Source: Zygnema cylindricum
Taxonomy: Eukaryota; Streptophyta; Zygnematophyceae; Zygnematales; Zygnemataceae
Assembly (NCBI GenBank): GCA_037447655.1
Contig: JBBHKE010002393.1
Coordinates: 83,578 to 147,577 of the forward strand
Length of the DNA stretch: 64,000 nt
Direction: 5' to 3'
The notes under the pieces were generated by a model. That model was not told where the DNA came from. It did no database searches and saw only the letters and a program-made list of their open reading frames with translations. Position 1 is the first letter of the stretch, and every line of letters begins with the position of its first letter. Position numbers and translations under genes: made by a program. This document shows, piece by piece, positions 33,018-44,034 of the stretch.

Positions 33018-34066
33018 ATTTTATGGCTTCTGCCAATCCACCTCCAATTATTCCTTCATTCTTTTTCCCAATGAAGTTCGTTTATAAATCCTCCTCCATC
33101 TCCACGTCATTGTTGTTGTTGTTCTAACTGTTGCTGTTGTTGGAGTTCAAGCTTAATCTGTTGTTGTAAAAGCCAAAGTTGATGTTGTTGCTTTAAAATG
33201 TGTAAAAAAATTGTTGAACCAGAGATCCCTAGTTTAGTGGTAAGATTTGAGAACTACTGACAACTCCACAAGGTCTTGTAGGAAGACTAGAGCTTGCGGC
33301 AAAGAGAGGGTAAGATTTTTGTTGATTGACAATAGGCATCACAGATGGAAAAATACGCGGAAAATTATTGAGAGAAAGGGCTTGCTGTGGTAAGACAAGA
33401 GGACTCTGTACTGAGGGTACACCGTTTTGAGTTTGAGATTCATTTTGAGGCATCTATCTTGCCCTTTGAGAGGGAGAGGGAGAGGGATAGGGGGAGGGAG
33501 AGGGAGAGGGGGACGGCTAGGGGGTGAGAAAGAGTGTCAAAGAGAGAGGGGGAGAGAGAGAGGAATAGGGAGAGAGAGACAGAGGGGGCGAGGGAGAGGG
33601 AGAGATAAAGAGAGGGATATACAGAGAGAAGAAGATGGAGGGAGGGAGAGAGGGAGAGGGAGGGAGAGAGAGTAGATTTAGCATCAATGGAACCTTACCA
33701 AAAATATGTGATGTCATAGCACGATACATCGCTATTAGCTGTTGTGAGATTGTTTTGTAAACTAAAATATGTCGCTTCAAAGTGGTTAATTGCATGTTTT
33801 TCATAACCACGCCGTCTACATTGCTCTCATACGGAGGTTTTGGAAGCGGAAAACCTAATTGCAGAACAAGAGAGCCTATACTACCAGTATTCATGATTAC
33901 TGATGTACCCATGGCAGTAGTTATGGGAAGAGATGGAGATGCAACAGGAGGAGTTGATGCTGGAGATGGTTGCAATGCTATACTTATATCTCTTGGAGCC
34001 TTGACTCCTGCGACTTCAGCATCCATTCTAATTACAATCAACCACTAATGAACAGATTGTAGATTG
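33018..34066 (-). pseudogene. WOX13-like/Gln-rich gene fragment
   Basis: On the minus strand, 34066-33699 repeats the WOX13-like exon of 126-494 (LPKPPYESNVDGVVM, then TLKRHILVYKTISQQLIAM), ending at the same donor context (GTAAGG). A GA/CT-rich tract follows. Then 33430-33045 matches exon 3 of the Gln-rich gene (MPQNESQTQNGVPSVQSP against MPQAESQTQNSVPSVQSP). Stops and base changes break the Gln-rich part, and the region that should lie between the two exons is missing. Family B inserted at its distal end. It shows that the WOX13-like exon and the Gln-rich exon once belonged to one gene. Confidence 0.72.
33450..33675. repeat. GA-rich low-complexity tract
   Basis: GGGAGAGGGAGAGGGG-type sequence bridging the two halves of the pseudogene. 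Apparent Arg/Glu/Gly-rich or Pro/Ser/Leu-rich frames across it are artefacts of composition. Confidence 0.9.
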
Positions 34067-34517
34067 CTTAGAAAAAGCAGCCGGGAGAATCAACACATTT
34101 TTTTTTAAAGCACATGCATACAAAGCTTAGTACAAAACCACGGAGAGTGATAGCCTGTTCCCACCGGAGCATTTGTAACTTTTTTCCCATTCCGATGATT
34201 TTCCCTAAATTCATCGGAAAACAGGTCTTATTCCCACCAAAATTTTGGCACGTAACTCTGATAGGTGTTTTGTGACATGTCACACGTTTTAATGTCATCA
34301 AATATAGGCGCGAAAAGAAATTGGCAGTAATTTAAACTTACTAATAATGAATGTTTGAAGACGACGACGGTGGTTCAAAGTCCTGCAGCTTTTTCATGCG
34401 ATTACAATGAAATTGCAGTTTTTTAAACTTACTAATAATGAATGTTCGAAAGACGACGACAGTGGCTCAAAGTCTTGCAACTTTTTGCGCGATTACAATG
34501 AAATAGCCGTTCGGGTC
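34067..34517. other. Non-coding flank of the pseudogene
   Basis: No gene. A roughly 110-bp segment around 34330-34420 (ACTAATAATGAATGTTTGAAGACGACGAC) recurs at 34427-34505, a local tandem repeat. Confidence 0.5.
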
Positions 34518-34967
34518 ATATTTCAAAAGTAGGTGAAAGTAGGCCCATACAATATGCCTATTATATGCAAAACATACAATATGACCTTAAGACCTATATT
34601 GTATTGGTCGCAAAATGAAAAAAAATAGTAACACGGTTAAGTTGCACATAGATCGTTAGAGAAGTAAACGTCATGTCTAAATTTTGAAAAACATTCAGAC
34701 ATTTTTTTTTTGTGAGTTTTGAGGTAATTTTTATTTAATCCGTCAGATTTGGGTGATCGGACGGTGGCTGATCAAAGTAGCGATCTAAGAAGATCACATG
34801 AAAAGCCCATAACACAACTTACGATAGGACAATCGTCATATTTAGACGATCGGACAGTCGCTGATCAAATTAGCGATTTACGAAGATCATATGAAAAGCC
34901 CATAACACAACTAATGATAAAGGCGCCTACAAAAGACCTACAATAGAAACGTCTACTTTTGAACTAT
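34518..34967. mobile_element. MITE family 2, copy a (450 bp)
   Basis: Ends ATATTTCAAAAGTAGGTG on the left and GTCTACTTTTGAACTAT on the right are inverted. The first 100 bp match copy b (37239-37542) closely. Inside, a 93-bp unit starting GATCGGACGGTGGCTGATC (34755) is tandemly duplicated (34848); copy b has it once. No clear target duplication remains. Confidence 0.7.
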
Positions 34968-37205
34968 GGTCGGTGTTGTTTTTGCTACGTCAACTTTTGG
35001 GGTTACTGTTGGCCTGTTTCAAAGAAAGATGCAACTTTAACCCGACTTTAATATACTCAAATATTTTGAGGAAGTTTGTTTGTACGGTTTTCTGGTAACT
35101 TCCGAAAACAACAAAGTCGGTGCTCGGAAATCCGTACACTATTCGAACTGTTGGGGAAGTGAATTTTTTTACGGTGGGAACATGCTATGAGAGAGTACAA
35201 AAAAATATTCCAGGGTTCCATATGAAGATTGCCCATGATGTTTTTAAGTTTTTTAGTTCGCATACAATTAGATACCCTTACACGATTACGTGTGAAGCCA
35301 AACTTTAAGAAATTTTGTACAATCGGATGCCTCTCACGTGCACTAATTAAGGGTATGTCCCTATGTATTAAAGTATTTACCTTTCTCCATCTTTTTGCCC
35401 TAAAATCAGGGAACTTTGACAAAAACTTTAGTTGTACCAGAAAATCATTTTTACCAAAGTAGAGTGAACGTCAATTCATACTTTGGATGTGCGGCGTGTT
35501 TGTCGTCATGTGAACGCATTTCGGCGTTTTCCCCTTTCGACCACCGGGCAAGAGAATCCAACCCAAAAAAAAACTTCATCCAAAATCACCTCGAGGGGGT
35601 GATTTTAGTTTAAGTATCGCCCAAACAGCGAATGAAAAACAAGCGACGCACGCGCCACAAGCGTGGGAAATTTTTAGGATGAGTGAGAGTCCTCACTATT
35701 TTTCTCCATGCCCGTCACGCGCATGTACGGAAAAAATATTGTAGGGGTCTCGGACCTCCACTTTCATTCATGGTGTCCTTTGCAAAATTTTGCGTCGTCG
35801 TCACCTCTCCCCTCTCCCTTTCACACAATCGCTTTTATCTCACTTTCTAGAATGAGACATAACAATATTGGTATAAAATGAAAGATCTTTTAAAAATATT
35901 ATTTTTTACAATTTTTATGTTTTTTTTTAATGGCGAGTCGAATGAGAAAAGTAGAAAAAACGAAAATCAGGAAACCATGGCGGAAAGTTATTGAACCAGT
36001 GAAGTCGACGTTGTCACAAGTGAGCATGACGTCACATTGTCACCAAACCCTAAACATCTACAATTTCACAAAAATATAGACATCTACCACAGTCGCTGTT
36101 TTTGTTGGCGTCACTAATCGTTGGAAATTTTGTAGTCGTCTTCAACCTTCACAAGTTGTACTTACGTCTACAACCGTCTTCAAAGTTCCGATTTCATTTT
36201 CGCACATAGGGACGCTCTCAAAAGTAGTACGGAGAATCTTTACCACAGTCTAAAATACTTTATCAAAGTATTGATTACATGGGGACGTATCGTTAGTAGT
36301 TTTAATTTAAAAAAAAGTTTGTGTTTACAATGTCAACTTTTCAAGAGAAAGAAATTTCGCTCTAACATAGCTTTCGCACTAAAACTTTTCTTGTACACAT
36401 GCACGCACTACGAAGTCGGTGCACATAAACCGTTGTAAAGTCTGGATTTTAATTGGATTTGCGTCCGGCCACTAAGTTAGACCGAATGTTCCTCACGTGG
36501 ACCAATAAATCCCAAATTCTCTAAGTTTTAAAACCCTAAATTCCCAGATTTTGAAAATTTGAATTTTGCAAATTCCCTGATTCCTAATCACATTATGCTC
36601 GACTTAGTGCTTCCTGCCTATAGATTGCACAGAAATTGTTGACAGATCTATTATTTTGAATTTGAGAAAGTTAGATAATGTGATGCACTTCATTGGAGAA
36701 TTTTCGTTTTTGTACTTTAAGCACTATGAAGTACTATTTCTTTGTATGTTAAGCGTTCCACTGTCCGGACTGAATTTATGTACTTCAGTTCTAAACGTAC
36801 GTCATACGTGGCATTCCATATAGTATATAATGTATATGCTGTAGAATACTATATTGTAAAAATATCGCGATGATGTTTGTTGGTCTTGGAGCGATATAAT
36901 TTCCCCCCTAACTGCTCGTTGTCCTTATCGAATTTATCGCGATAAGAAATCTCCCAATACACAACACTATAATAAAAACCGAAGCTGCAAAACATCTTCA
37001 CAATTCTAAGAATAAGTTTTAGTGAATGATTCCCTTTAGTGGTGTTTGGGAAATAATCATTTTGGATGATGAGCAAAACATTATTGATATTCTTTCCAAA
37101 CTAAAATCAAGAGCTTTTTTTTAAGAACAAGGTCTTAATGCGGATGGAAATTTGTTGTTCTTCTGCTATGAGACCATCTTTCAATCTTTCCAAAAGGGAA
37201 TAGTA
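34968..37205. repeat. Non-coding stretch; partner of the 0.5-3.1 kb repeat to about 36.43 kb
   Basis: 35.2-36.43 kb parallels 0.7-3.1 kb, as described for 495-3147. Copies share CCATGGCGGAA, AAACCCTAAACATCTACAA and ACACATGCACGCACTA. 36.43-37.2 kb is AT-rich with nothing recognised. Short frames such as 36849-37076 are not supported by composition or homology. Confidence 0.55.
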
Positions 37206-37238
37206 CGTGTATCGCTATTAGTGTTAATACTTTTTTCC

Positions 37239-37542
37239 ATAGTTCAAAAGTAGGTGAAAGTAGGCCCATACAATATGCCTATTGTATGCAAAACATATAA
37301 TATGACCTTAAGACCCATATTGTATTCGGACCTATTCCGACCAATTAAAACATTCGGACCAAACATTGGACCAATTAAAACATTCGGACCAAAAAAATTT
37401 ATTTACACTGTCAGATTCGGACGATCGGACGGTCGCCGATCAAATTAGCGATCTAAGAAGATCACATGAAAAGCCCATAACACAACTTACGATAAAGGCG
37501 CCGACCAAAGGCCTACCATAAAAACGCCTACTTTTGAACTAT
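37239..37542. mobile_element. MITE family 2, copy b (304 bp), inside MITE 1c
   Basis: ATAGTTCAAAAGTAGG on the left and CCTACTTTTGAACTAT on the right are inverted, with an offset of two bases after AGTAGG. The flanks TTTTTTCC and CTTTTTCC look like an imperfect 8-bp duplication, which would suit a hAT-like element. Interior matches copy a. Confidence 0.75.
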
Positions 37543-37550
37543 GCTTTTTC

Positions 37551-37700
37551 CGCCACTTAAAACATATTTTTCTCCGTACACATTTGTCCTATTATCAATT
37601 TGAGACCGCCAACCGGAAGCTGAGAATCTTACCTTTCAATCGCAACCGTCAGATCCACAATCCGACAAGCGTGTACGGAGAAAAGATGTTTTAAGTGGCG
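37551..37700. mobile_element. MITE family 3 (about 150 bp), inside MITE 1c
   Basis: CGCCACTTAAAACAT..TTTTCTCCGTACAC (from 37551) and its near-perfect inverse GTGTACGGAGAAAAGATGTT..AAGTGGCG (to 37700) make a long inverted repeat of about 30 bp with a short unique centre. Outer T and A runs may extend the palindrome. No second copy in the window. Confidence 0.65.
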
Positions 37701-37734
37701 AAAAAATTGTTAACAGCAATAGCGATTCACGGTG

Positions 37735-38695
37735 TAGTGGAAAGAATTAAGCACCAAGTAAAAAAAACTGGGGGACATAGCTCAGAACAGGAAAATCTGT
37801 AAGTAAGACGCCCTAGTGGACAACAAGGAGAATGACGCAAAAGGAATCTATGCGATATAAATATGCGCATTGCATTCTCGCTTTTGGTCAATGTATTGGT
37901 ATACAACTTTTTGAGCCTCTCTGACGCTCGCTCTTTGAGCAAAAGAAGATATACAACCGCTTTTAGATTCATTGCAGCTAGTTGCCTCTTAAAAACAGGA
38001 TTTTGTATTTGACTGTTTGACAATGTCTCAAGAAAGAATTGGTTTTCAGGAAGGATTCGAAAAAACAACCAAAAGGAATTATTTTCTTGTCTATGGAGAG
38101 ACAAAGATCAGCGAAGTATACTACCTTATGGTGATTCTATACTGTTGTGATTTTCTTGGCCAAGGAACCATGGCGATAAGCTGACAAGCTTGACATAAGA
38201 GGCTAAAACAGGAACAGGAAACAATTCAGTGATTTTTTTTGCAGTAAGCATATAACATGCATAATTTTTGGAAAAGTTCACAAATGAATTGCATGCTAAA
38301 AAAATAAATTTGAGGCTCATACAGATTATTAGTCTAAACAAATTAACAACATGAAGATCTTAACGAGTTCGGGTTTCACTCACAGAAGGATGCAACAGCT
38401 AATAATTAAGACAAAGACGTTACTTAGAAAACTAATCCACACTTTCCATTATACAACATATCAACCTTCCCTTCCCTTCCCTCTTATAAAAAAACTCATC
38501 CTTCAAACACCTACCGCGAGATTTCCAGCCTACTGCTGAAATGGTTCCTATTTGATTTTTAACGTGTCTATCTATTTACAGAACGAGGAAACAATCCAAA
38601 TTTCAAAACCTCAGTCTTGCTACTGCTAAAACCTAGATGCAAACATTACTCCCACAAGACCCGGATTTCTTATTTTTATTGAACCACGGAGCATA
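37735..38695. other. Region downstream of the Gln-rich gene
   Basis: Probably 3' untranslated and intergenic DNA of the minus-strand gene. AATAAA on the minus strand occurs at 38675-38680, only about 16 nt past the stop, so a further signal is likely used. The minus-strand frame at 37727-38104 (125 codons) has no recognisable features; it might be untranslated exon but I do not call it. Confidence 0.4.
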
Positions 38696-39946
38696 TCACA
38701 GATGTAACGACGTGTCTAATGCACTTGTCACTACGTCATCATCTCCATCGCCTTCTTCAACCGACTCTTGTGAAGCGTTGAAGTCCTTCGTTTTCGGTTC
38801 GTCTTCGGTCATGGCGCATTTTGTTTCACACTTTGGAGGTTTGCTTTCAAAAGAAAAAAATGGAAATGCACATGCTGGTGGCATTTCATTCGTCGACTGC
38901 GAGGTTTGTGACTGCAGATTGGTTCCCGGAGGAAGTATTACACCACTGGACCACGGCATTGACTGCGATGGATCAATATACCGAGCTTGCAAAACTGCTG
39001 ATTTTCCAGCCCACTCCAAACCCGTCTGACCTGGAACACATACTTGAATAGGAACCTGGACAAGCTCCTGGGTATTGTTCAACTGCCTCTGCTGTGAGGT
39101 TCCCTGAGAACTGAAGTTTCCTTGCTTCCCCTTCAAAATGACATCTCGAGTTCCTTGGTTTCCTGGAGCTCCCTTGTATCTTGACGAACCAGCTTGCTCA
39201 TAGGGCACCACAGGAGTAGGAACATCTCCAAACCCCGGTTGACTGCTAAAAACAGCTGGTTGACCAGGCCTTACCCTATTCCCTCCATGCAGATTTCCTG
39301 GGTAAGAAGATTGTGTTCCTATAAACTGAGGCCATGTTCCAAACGCTTGTTGTCTATCATTGTTCGCAACTTCTGGACATTGCTGAATCGCAGAACCTTC
39401 CTTTCCTATTTGAGGCTCTGCTCTTGATATTCCTTCATTCCTTCCTCTCATTGAAGTTCCTGTGTGGATTCCTCCTCCATCTCCACGTGGTTGTTGTTGT
39501 TGTTGTAATTGCTGTTGCTGTTGTTGGAGTTCAAGCTTAATCTGCTGTTGTAAAAGCCAAAGGTGATGTTGTTGCTGTAAAATTTGCTGAAAATTTTGTT
39601 GAACCGGAGATCCCTGGTTCAGTGGTAAGATTTGAGAATTACTGACAGCTCCACAAGGTCCTGTAGGAAGACCAGAGCTTGCGGCAAGGAGAGGGTAAGC
39701 TTGTGGTTGGTTGACATGAGGCATCACAGATGGAAAAATATGCGGAAAATTATTGAGAGCAAGGGCTTGCTGTGCTAAGACGGGGGGACTCTGTACTGAG
39801 GGTACAGAGTTTTGAGTTTGAGATTCAGCTTGAGGCATTTGTCTTGCTCTGTCTAAAAGCTGCAATTGTTGCTGGAGAAACAACTGTTGTTGAAGATTCA
39901 AGGCTTGAAATAATGGCCCACTGGTCCCATGCAAAGTCAACTGTTG

Positions 39947-39977
<31 letters not shown>

Positions 39978-42361
39978 TGCGATGTCTGATCAAGAGGAGA
40001 AACCCCTTGAAAATTTTGTTGAGCCTGTTGCATTTGCCTTTGCATTTGCTGCTGTAACAGATATGCTACAAGAGGCATATCAGCAGTAGGCAACATCTGC
40101 AAGTTTGGTGGTGAAGTTGGCAATTGACCTGGTTGTTGTAACCATTGTCCTCTTTTATCAACAGAAGTTGGAGGTGGAGGACCTACAGAGATGTTTCCAC
40201 CGCTACTATGTGAAGAAGACTCACACGGTCCCTCTCCCCCCCTCTGTGGCAGTGTATACTCCTCTTTTCGGTTCACATGATTCCCCTTGTGCATTTTCTT
40301 CTTCCTTTCTATAGCTCTGCGATTCCGTGAAAAAGCAGCACTCCCAATATTTGGAGGAGATCCTTGTTCCTTTCCTCCCGGCCAAAAGACACTCGGTTCT
40401 GTCTCACTTCTCAGCTTCTTCGAACCGGGTGTCTCACTTTCACCTTCAACCTCAGAAGGTAGTCTCCTCGGTATTAAGGGATTTTGGCGCCCTGTTGACT
40501 GCAACTGACTTTCTGTTACAGGCATCGATTCCAATTGCTTATGTTTGTCATATGCCCGGGTCTCCCCAATGCTTTGTCCGGACCGTCGTGTTCGATCACT
40601 CCAAAAATTGTCGGTGACAATAGTCCCTTTCTTGTCTACACACAAAAATCAGCAAGATACAACAGGATATAGCACGTTAAAGCTCATAGCCCAAAAAGCT
40701 AGACATACTACACTTGAAGCCAGTAGTTGTATATGTACAGCCCTGCATCTTCCTTGACAATTCAGTGGCCAGTCGTTCATTTGATTGTATTGAAAAAGTT
40801 AAGACCGGAAATACAGCAGTCAAACTTGATGTGAGTCACACACCAGTCTGAGAAAACTTGACAGCTGTACGGTCTTCACTAGAAGTGAAACATCTATCAA
40901 TATGGTTTATGAAACGCATGAACCTTTCCTGCTAGTATCTGTGTCTAGTCATCCTATTAATACAGTTGCGTGACAAATTCCCTATGTCGGAATTATTGTA
41001 CCACCGCCAACCCAACACATTAAAAGAAAACTATTTAAATGGAACGAATCAAAGTTATCTGCATTGAACATCCATACTACCTTACAGTGAACAGGGCACA
41101 AAGCCTGATACCTGCCAGTGTGTGCCTCCGATCACCGAGGAGTGACTGCCAATACTTCCATTGTGGGAGCTCATACCATGTTGTAGGAATGCCATGAGAC
41201 AGTGGCGCATGCTCACCTGCTGCTAAGGGCGCAGCTACTGGACGAGCGCTACCGATATCCTCAGCGGAGAGGCTTGTTGTTGTTAAAGCTGATCCAGCAC
41301 TATGACTTGTTTGTTGTATAGGAGGTATCATTGACATTTGAGCCAACAAACTATTTCCTTGCGGCTTCTCAGCTGCTAGTTCCAAATGTTGTTGTAAACA
41401 AGCTTTCAGGATGTCTGAATTGCAAAGTCTTGGAAGACTCTCTGGGAGAGAAGGTGTCGTTGAGGGACTTGCAGCCTTGGCTGAATTTGCGCACACTGCT
41501 TTGGTCACTGTCTCTTTTTTGGTATGAATTGCAACTTCCCCGCGTGGATTTGCCCGCCCTCCATTAAGAAGAAATTGTTTGGTCTCTGTTACGGTCACGG
41601 AAAAAAAGTGTGAATGGAAATTGGAAGTGAAAGGGGTTGAGAATCCCCTTCCAATCAACTCTGATTAAAACTTACCAGCCCATGGTCCGTCGTGCTTGAT
41701 GCTTCTAATAAACTAAAGCTACTCTTAGGTTATCTTTTATCAGCAACAGCAGCCAAATTATGAAACATCTAAAACACTACTCTGTTATGACCAGGTCAGA
41801 TTCAGCAGATCAGAAGCTACAGATAAGTTCTGTACAATCTACACAATCTATTATACAGTCTACTATACAAACATTTACTATACGATCTACTAAACAAAAA
41901 TCTACTGTATAATATACTATACAGTGAGCATCAACTGGCACTAGATCTTCTGGCTAAGTTGAGACCAAATGATTGTATTACGGAGGAAACCAGAAACTTT
42001 AATCTTCTAGCTTTGATCAGAAATTTTGACGACTAATCATGAACCTCTTCGTCTCACCTTAAGCCTAACGTAATACCTTTCTAATAGTAGTATGTTACTT
42101 TAAAAAAATACACAACTTCTTCACAAATACATGCATTATCACCCTCTTTCCTCCTCCCTCTCCCTTTTTCCTCTCCCTCTCCCTTTCTCTCTGCTATCTT
42201 TCCCCCTCTCACTCTCCCTCTCCCTGTAGATGAGAGAGCGGAGAAAGCAATAAGTGATGCCATTTCGTACCAGAGCTTTGCATTGAACCGATTCGAGGGT
42301 AGAGGTTGATAAGTCCTTCCACTGCAGCTTGTACTTCCTGATCTTTTGGATCAATATTCAT
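38696..42361 (-). CDS. Gln-rich, probably nuclear protein; three exons (about 834 aa)
   Basis: Proposed exons, minus strand: 42361-42271, 41585-41112 and 40635-38696. Each junction keeps the frame and has GT-AG ends. The donor TCTG/GTACGA is weak, CTGGCAG/GTATC is strong, and the acceptors TTTTTTTCCGTGACCGTAACAG and TTTTTGTGTGTAG are good. Exon 1 encodes MNIDPKDQEVQAAVEGLINL. Exon 2 is Ser/Ala/Pro-rich and ends in LPQWKYWQSLLGDRRHTLA. Exon 3 opens with KKGTIVTDNFWSDRTRRSG, then has SEVEGESETPGSKK, a basic stretch RNRRAIERKKKMHKG that could be a nuclear signal, and long Gln runs (roughly residues 370-590), ending in an acidic tail. I recognise no catalytic or DNA-binding domain. The pseudogene at 33018-34066 joins a WOX13-like exon to this Gln-rich exon, so this may be a WOX13-related gene that lost or replaced its homeodomain, with further 5' exons possible. 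The best host-gene candidate in the window. Confidence 0.65.
39951..39979 (-). repeat. CAA-repeat poly-Gln tract in exon 3
   Basis: About nine CAA codons in a row on the coding strand. A second mixed CAA/CAG tract lies at 39495-39545. The latter is reduced in the pseudogene at 33108-33165. Confidence 0.9.
42141..42226. repeat. CT-rich tract in intron 1
   Basis: CCCTCTCCCTTTTTCCTCTCCCT-like sequence 45 bp downstream (in gene direction, with the plus strand CT-rich) of the proposed exon 1 donor. Comparable GA/CT tracts adjoin both WOX13-like exons. Confidence 0.85.
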
Positions 42362-44009
42362 GTTATGACCGTTGTAACAGATAGATGTCTCAATATCAAT
42401 TTACCAACAACCTGGACCCTCCATAACAAAGAGATGTTAGTCATATTTAACAAAGTTGGATGTGTCTACATTTTTCTTAAACGACTGGCAACTTTTAAGC
42501 AGGCTTTCTATTCAACATATTTAGTAAAAAATCCAAACAGAATTGGGCAAATCTTTATATTCTCACTATACAAAAGTTATCAACGGCAGAAAACACTATG
42601 CAAAATAATCAAAATTGGTTAAGCTTAGTGGCTAAGACAGAGCTGAGATAAAGAAAACCAACAACATAAGTTTTGAAATTAGAAAAGCAATAATATAATA
42701 ATTTTGACATCAGAAAACCAACAACCTTGTATTTGATGATAAAAAAACCAACAATAATGCTTTGCGGTGAAAAACTACAATTGTAACACCTTGAGATTAG
42801 AAAACCAATAGTGCAATATTTTGAGATCAGAATTAAGAACAGAAAATCAATAATATAACGTTGATCCGTTCGAGATCAGAAAATTGATAAGGTAATATTT
42901 TGTGCTTACTATAATTTTTATTCCGATTAACTAAATTTACCGAATATGACAAAGAAATATACACAGACTGTTAAAGCAACAAGTATTTTGCACTCAAAAT
43001 CGAGGAATAGATTAAATGCAACGATTCTATATTATATTAAACAACCCTATACTGATACAATAATTCATGGGGTGTTTTTTTTAAAACCTTCTCCCAAACT
43101 CTTAGTTGTTTGGATGAGGCTTAAGGAATGAGAATTGAATACTTTTTAGCTTCATTTCTCAAAACTTTATCTGAATAAAAATAAAACTTGTTGGGGAAGT
43201 AATTTAAATGTCAGCTGCAATTGCATAGAACTATTGAACTATTCAAACATAGAAACTTGACAAAAGGGAAAAGAAGGAAACACAAACAGCAATTCATTTT
43301 TTGAGTATGTCAACAATTGCCATTTCCACTCTAGAAGGTTTACTTTCCTTCCATTAAAAATTCTTTAAAATGTTTACTTTCCTGTCATCAAAATTTTCAC
43401 AAACCTGCCTGACTGCGAAAAATAAAAACATGTAACTACAGAAGTAACGCAAATAGTTTTAATGTCTGAAAGCAATTTAGTTGAATTTTTTTTCAGACTG
43501 ATAATTCTTCAATTTGTTTTTATTTTTTTTGTTAAGGCTCTATAATACAAACTCCAAACTTACAAACCTTTGATGATTATAGAGCCATAACTTCAATTAT
43601 TTTTTGTTATTTCTTTTTCAAACTTCATAGGACATAGTACAAACTTCAAAATAGTTGCAAGTTACTCATTCAGCTAATCATGAACCTATCAGAAACAAGT
43701 TTTTGAACTCTACCATGATTCAAGATAAATAGACTCAGATAAGTATAAAATCAAGACTAATCATGAACTGAAACGACTAGGTCTTACCTAACAAACTGAA
43801 ATAAAAAGCATAAAGCTCAAAGCTTAAACTTTAGCTCCTTCACCCTTTCCAAACTTTTAAATCATCAAACTTTTCAAAAGTATTTCAAATCCAGAGAAGT
43901 TTTCAGCATTGAGATTCACGCGCACTCCAAGGTTGAAATTTAACTTGCATAGATTCAAAATACAGTACACTCAATTTCACCTTTGACTTTCAGTATAGTC
44001 ATGTTGAAG

Positions 44010-44034
44010 GCACAGTACAGTACAGTACAGTACC
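44010..44034. repeat. (CAGTA)n short tandem repeat
   Basis: Four or five copies of ACAGT/ACAGTA in a row ending GTACCT. Confidence 0.85.

Larger units (their letters stand above)
37206..37734. mobile_element. MITE family 1, copy c, carrying two nested elements
   Basis: Right end CAATAGCGATTCACGGTG then TA. Left end after TA reads CGTGTATCGCTATTAGTG, the family terminus with ACC lost and one change. Only about 33 bp on the left and 34 bp on the right belong to the element itself. The rest is MITE 2b (37239-37542) and MITE 3 (37551-37700). Confidence 0.7.

Noticed and set aside
33517-34041. Minus-strand frame of 174 codons taken as one protein
   Set aside because: Its first two thirds are the WOX13-like exon, but the rest is translation of the GA/CT tract past a splice donor.
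37727-38104. Minus-strand frame of 125 codons next to the Gln-rich gene
   Set aside because: Starts downstream of the gene's stop, ends at a MITE border and has no recognisable features; more likely untranslated or intergenic.
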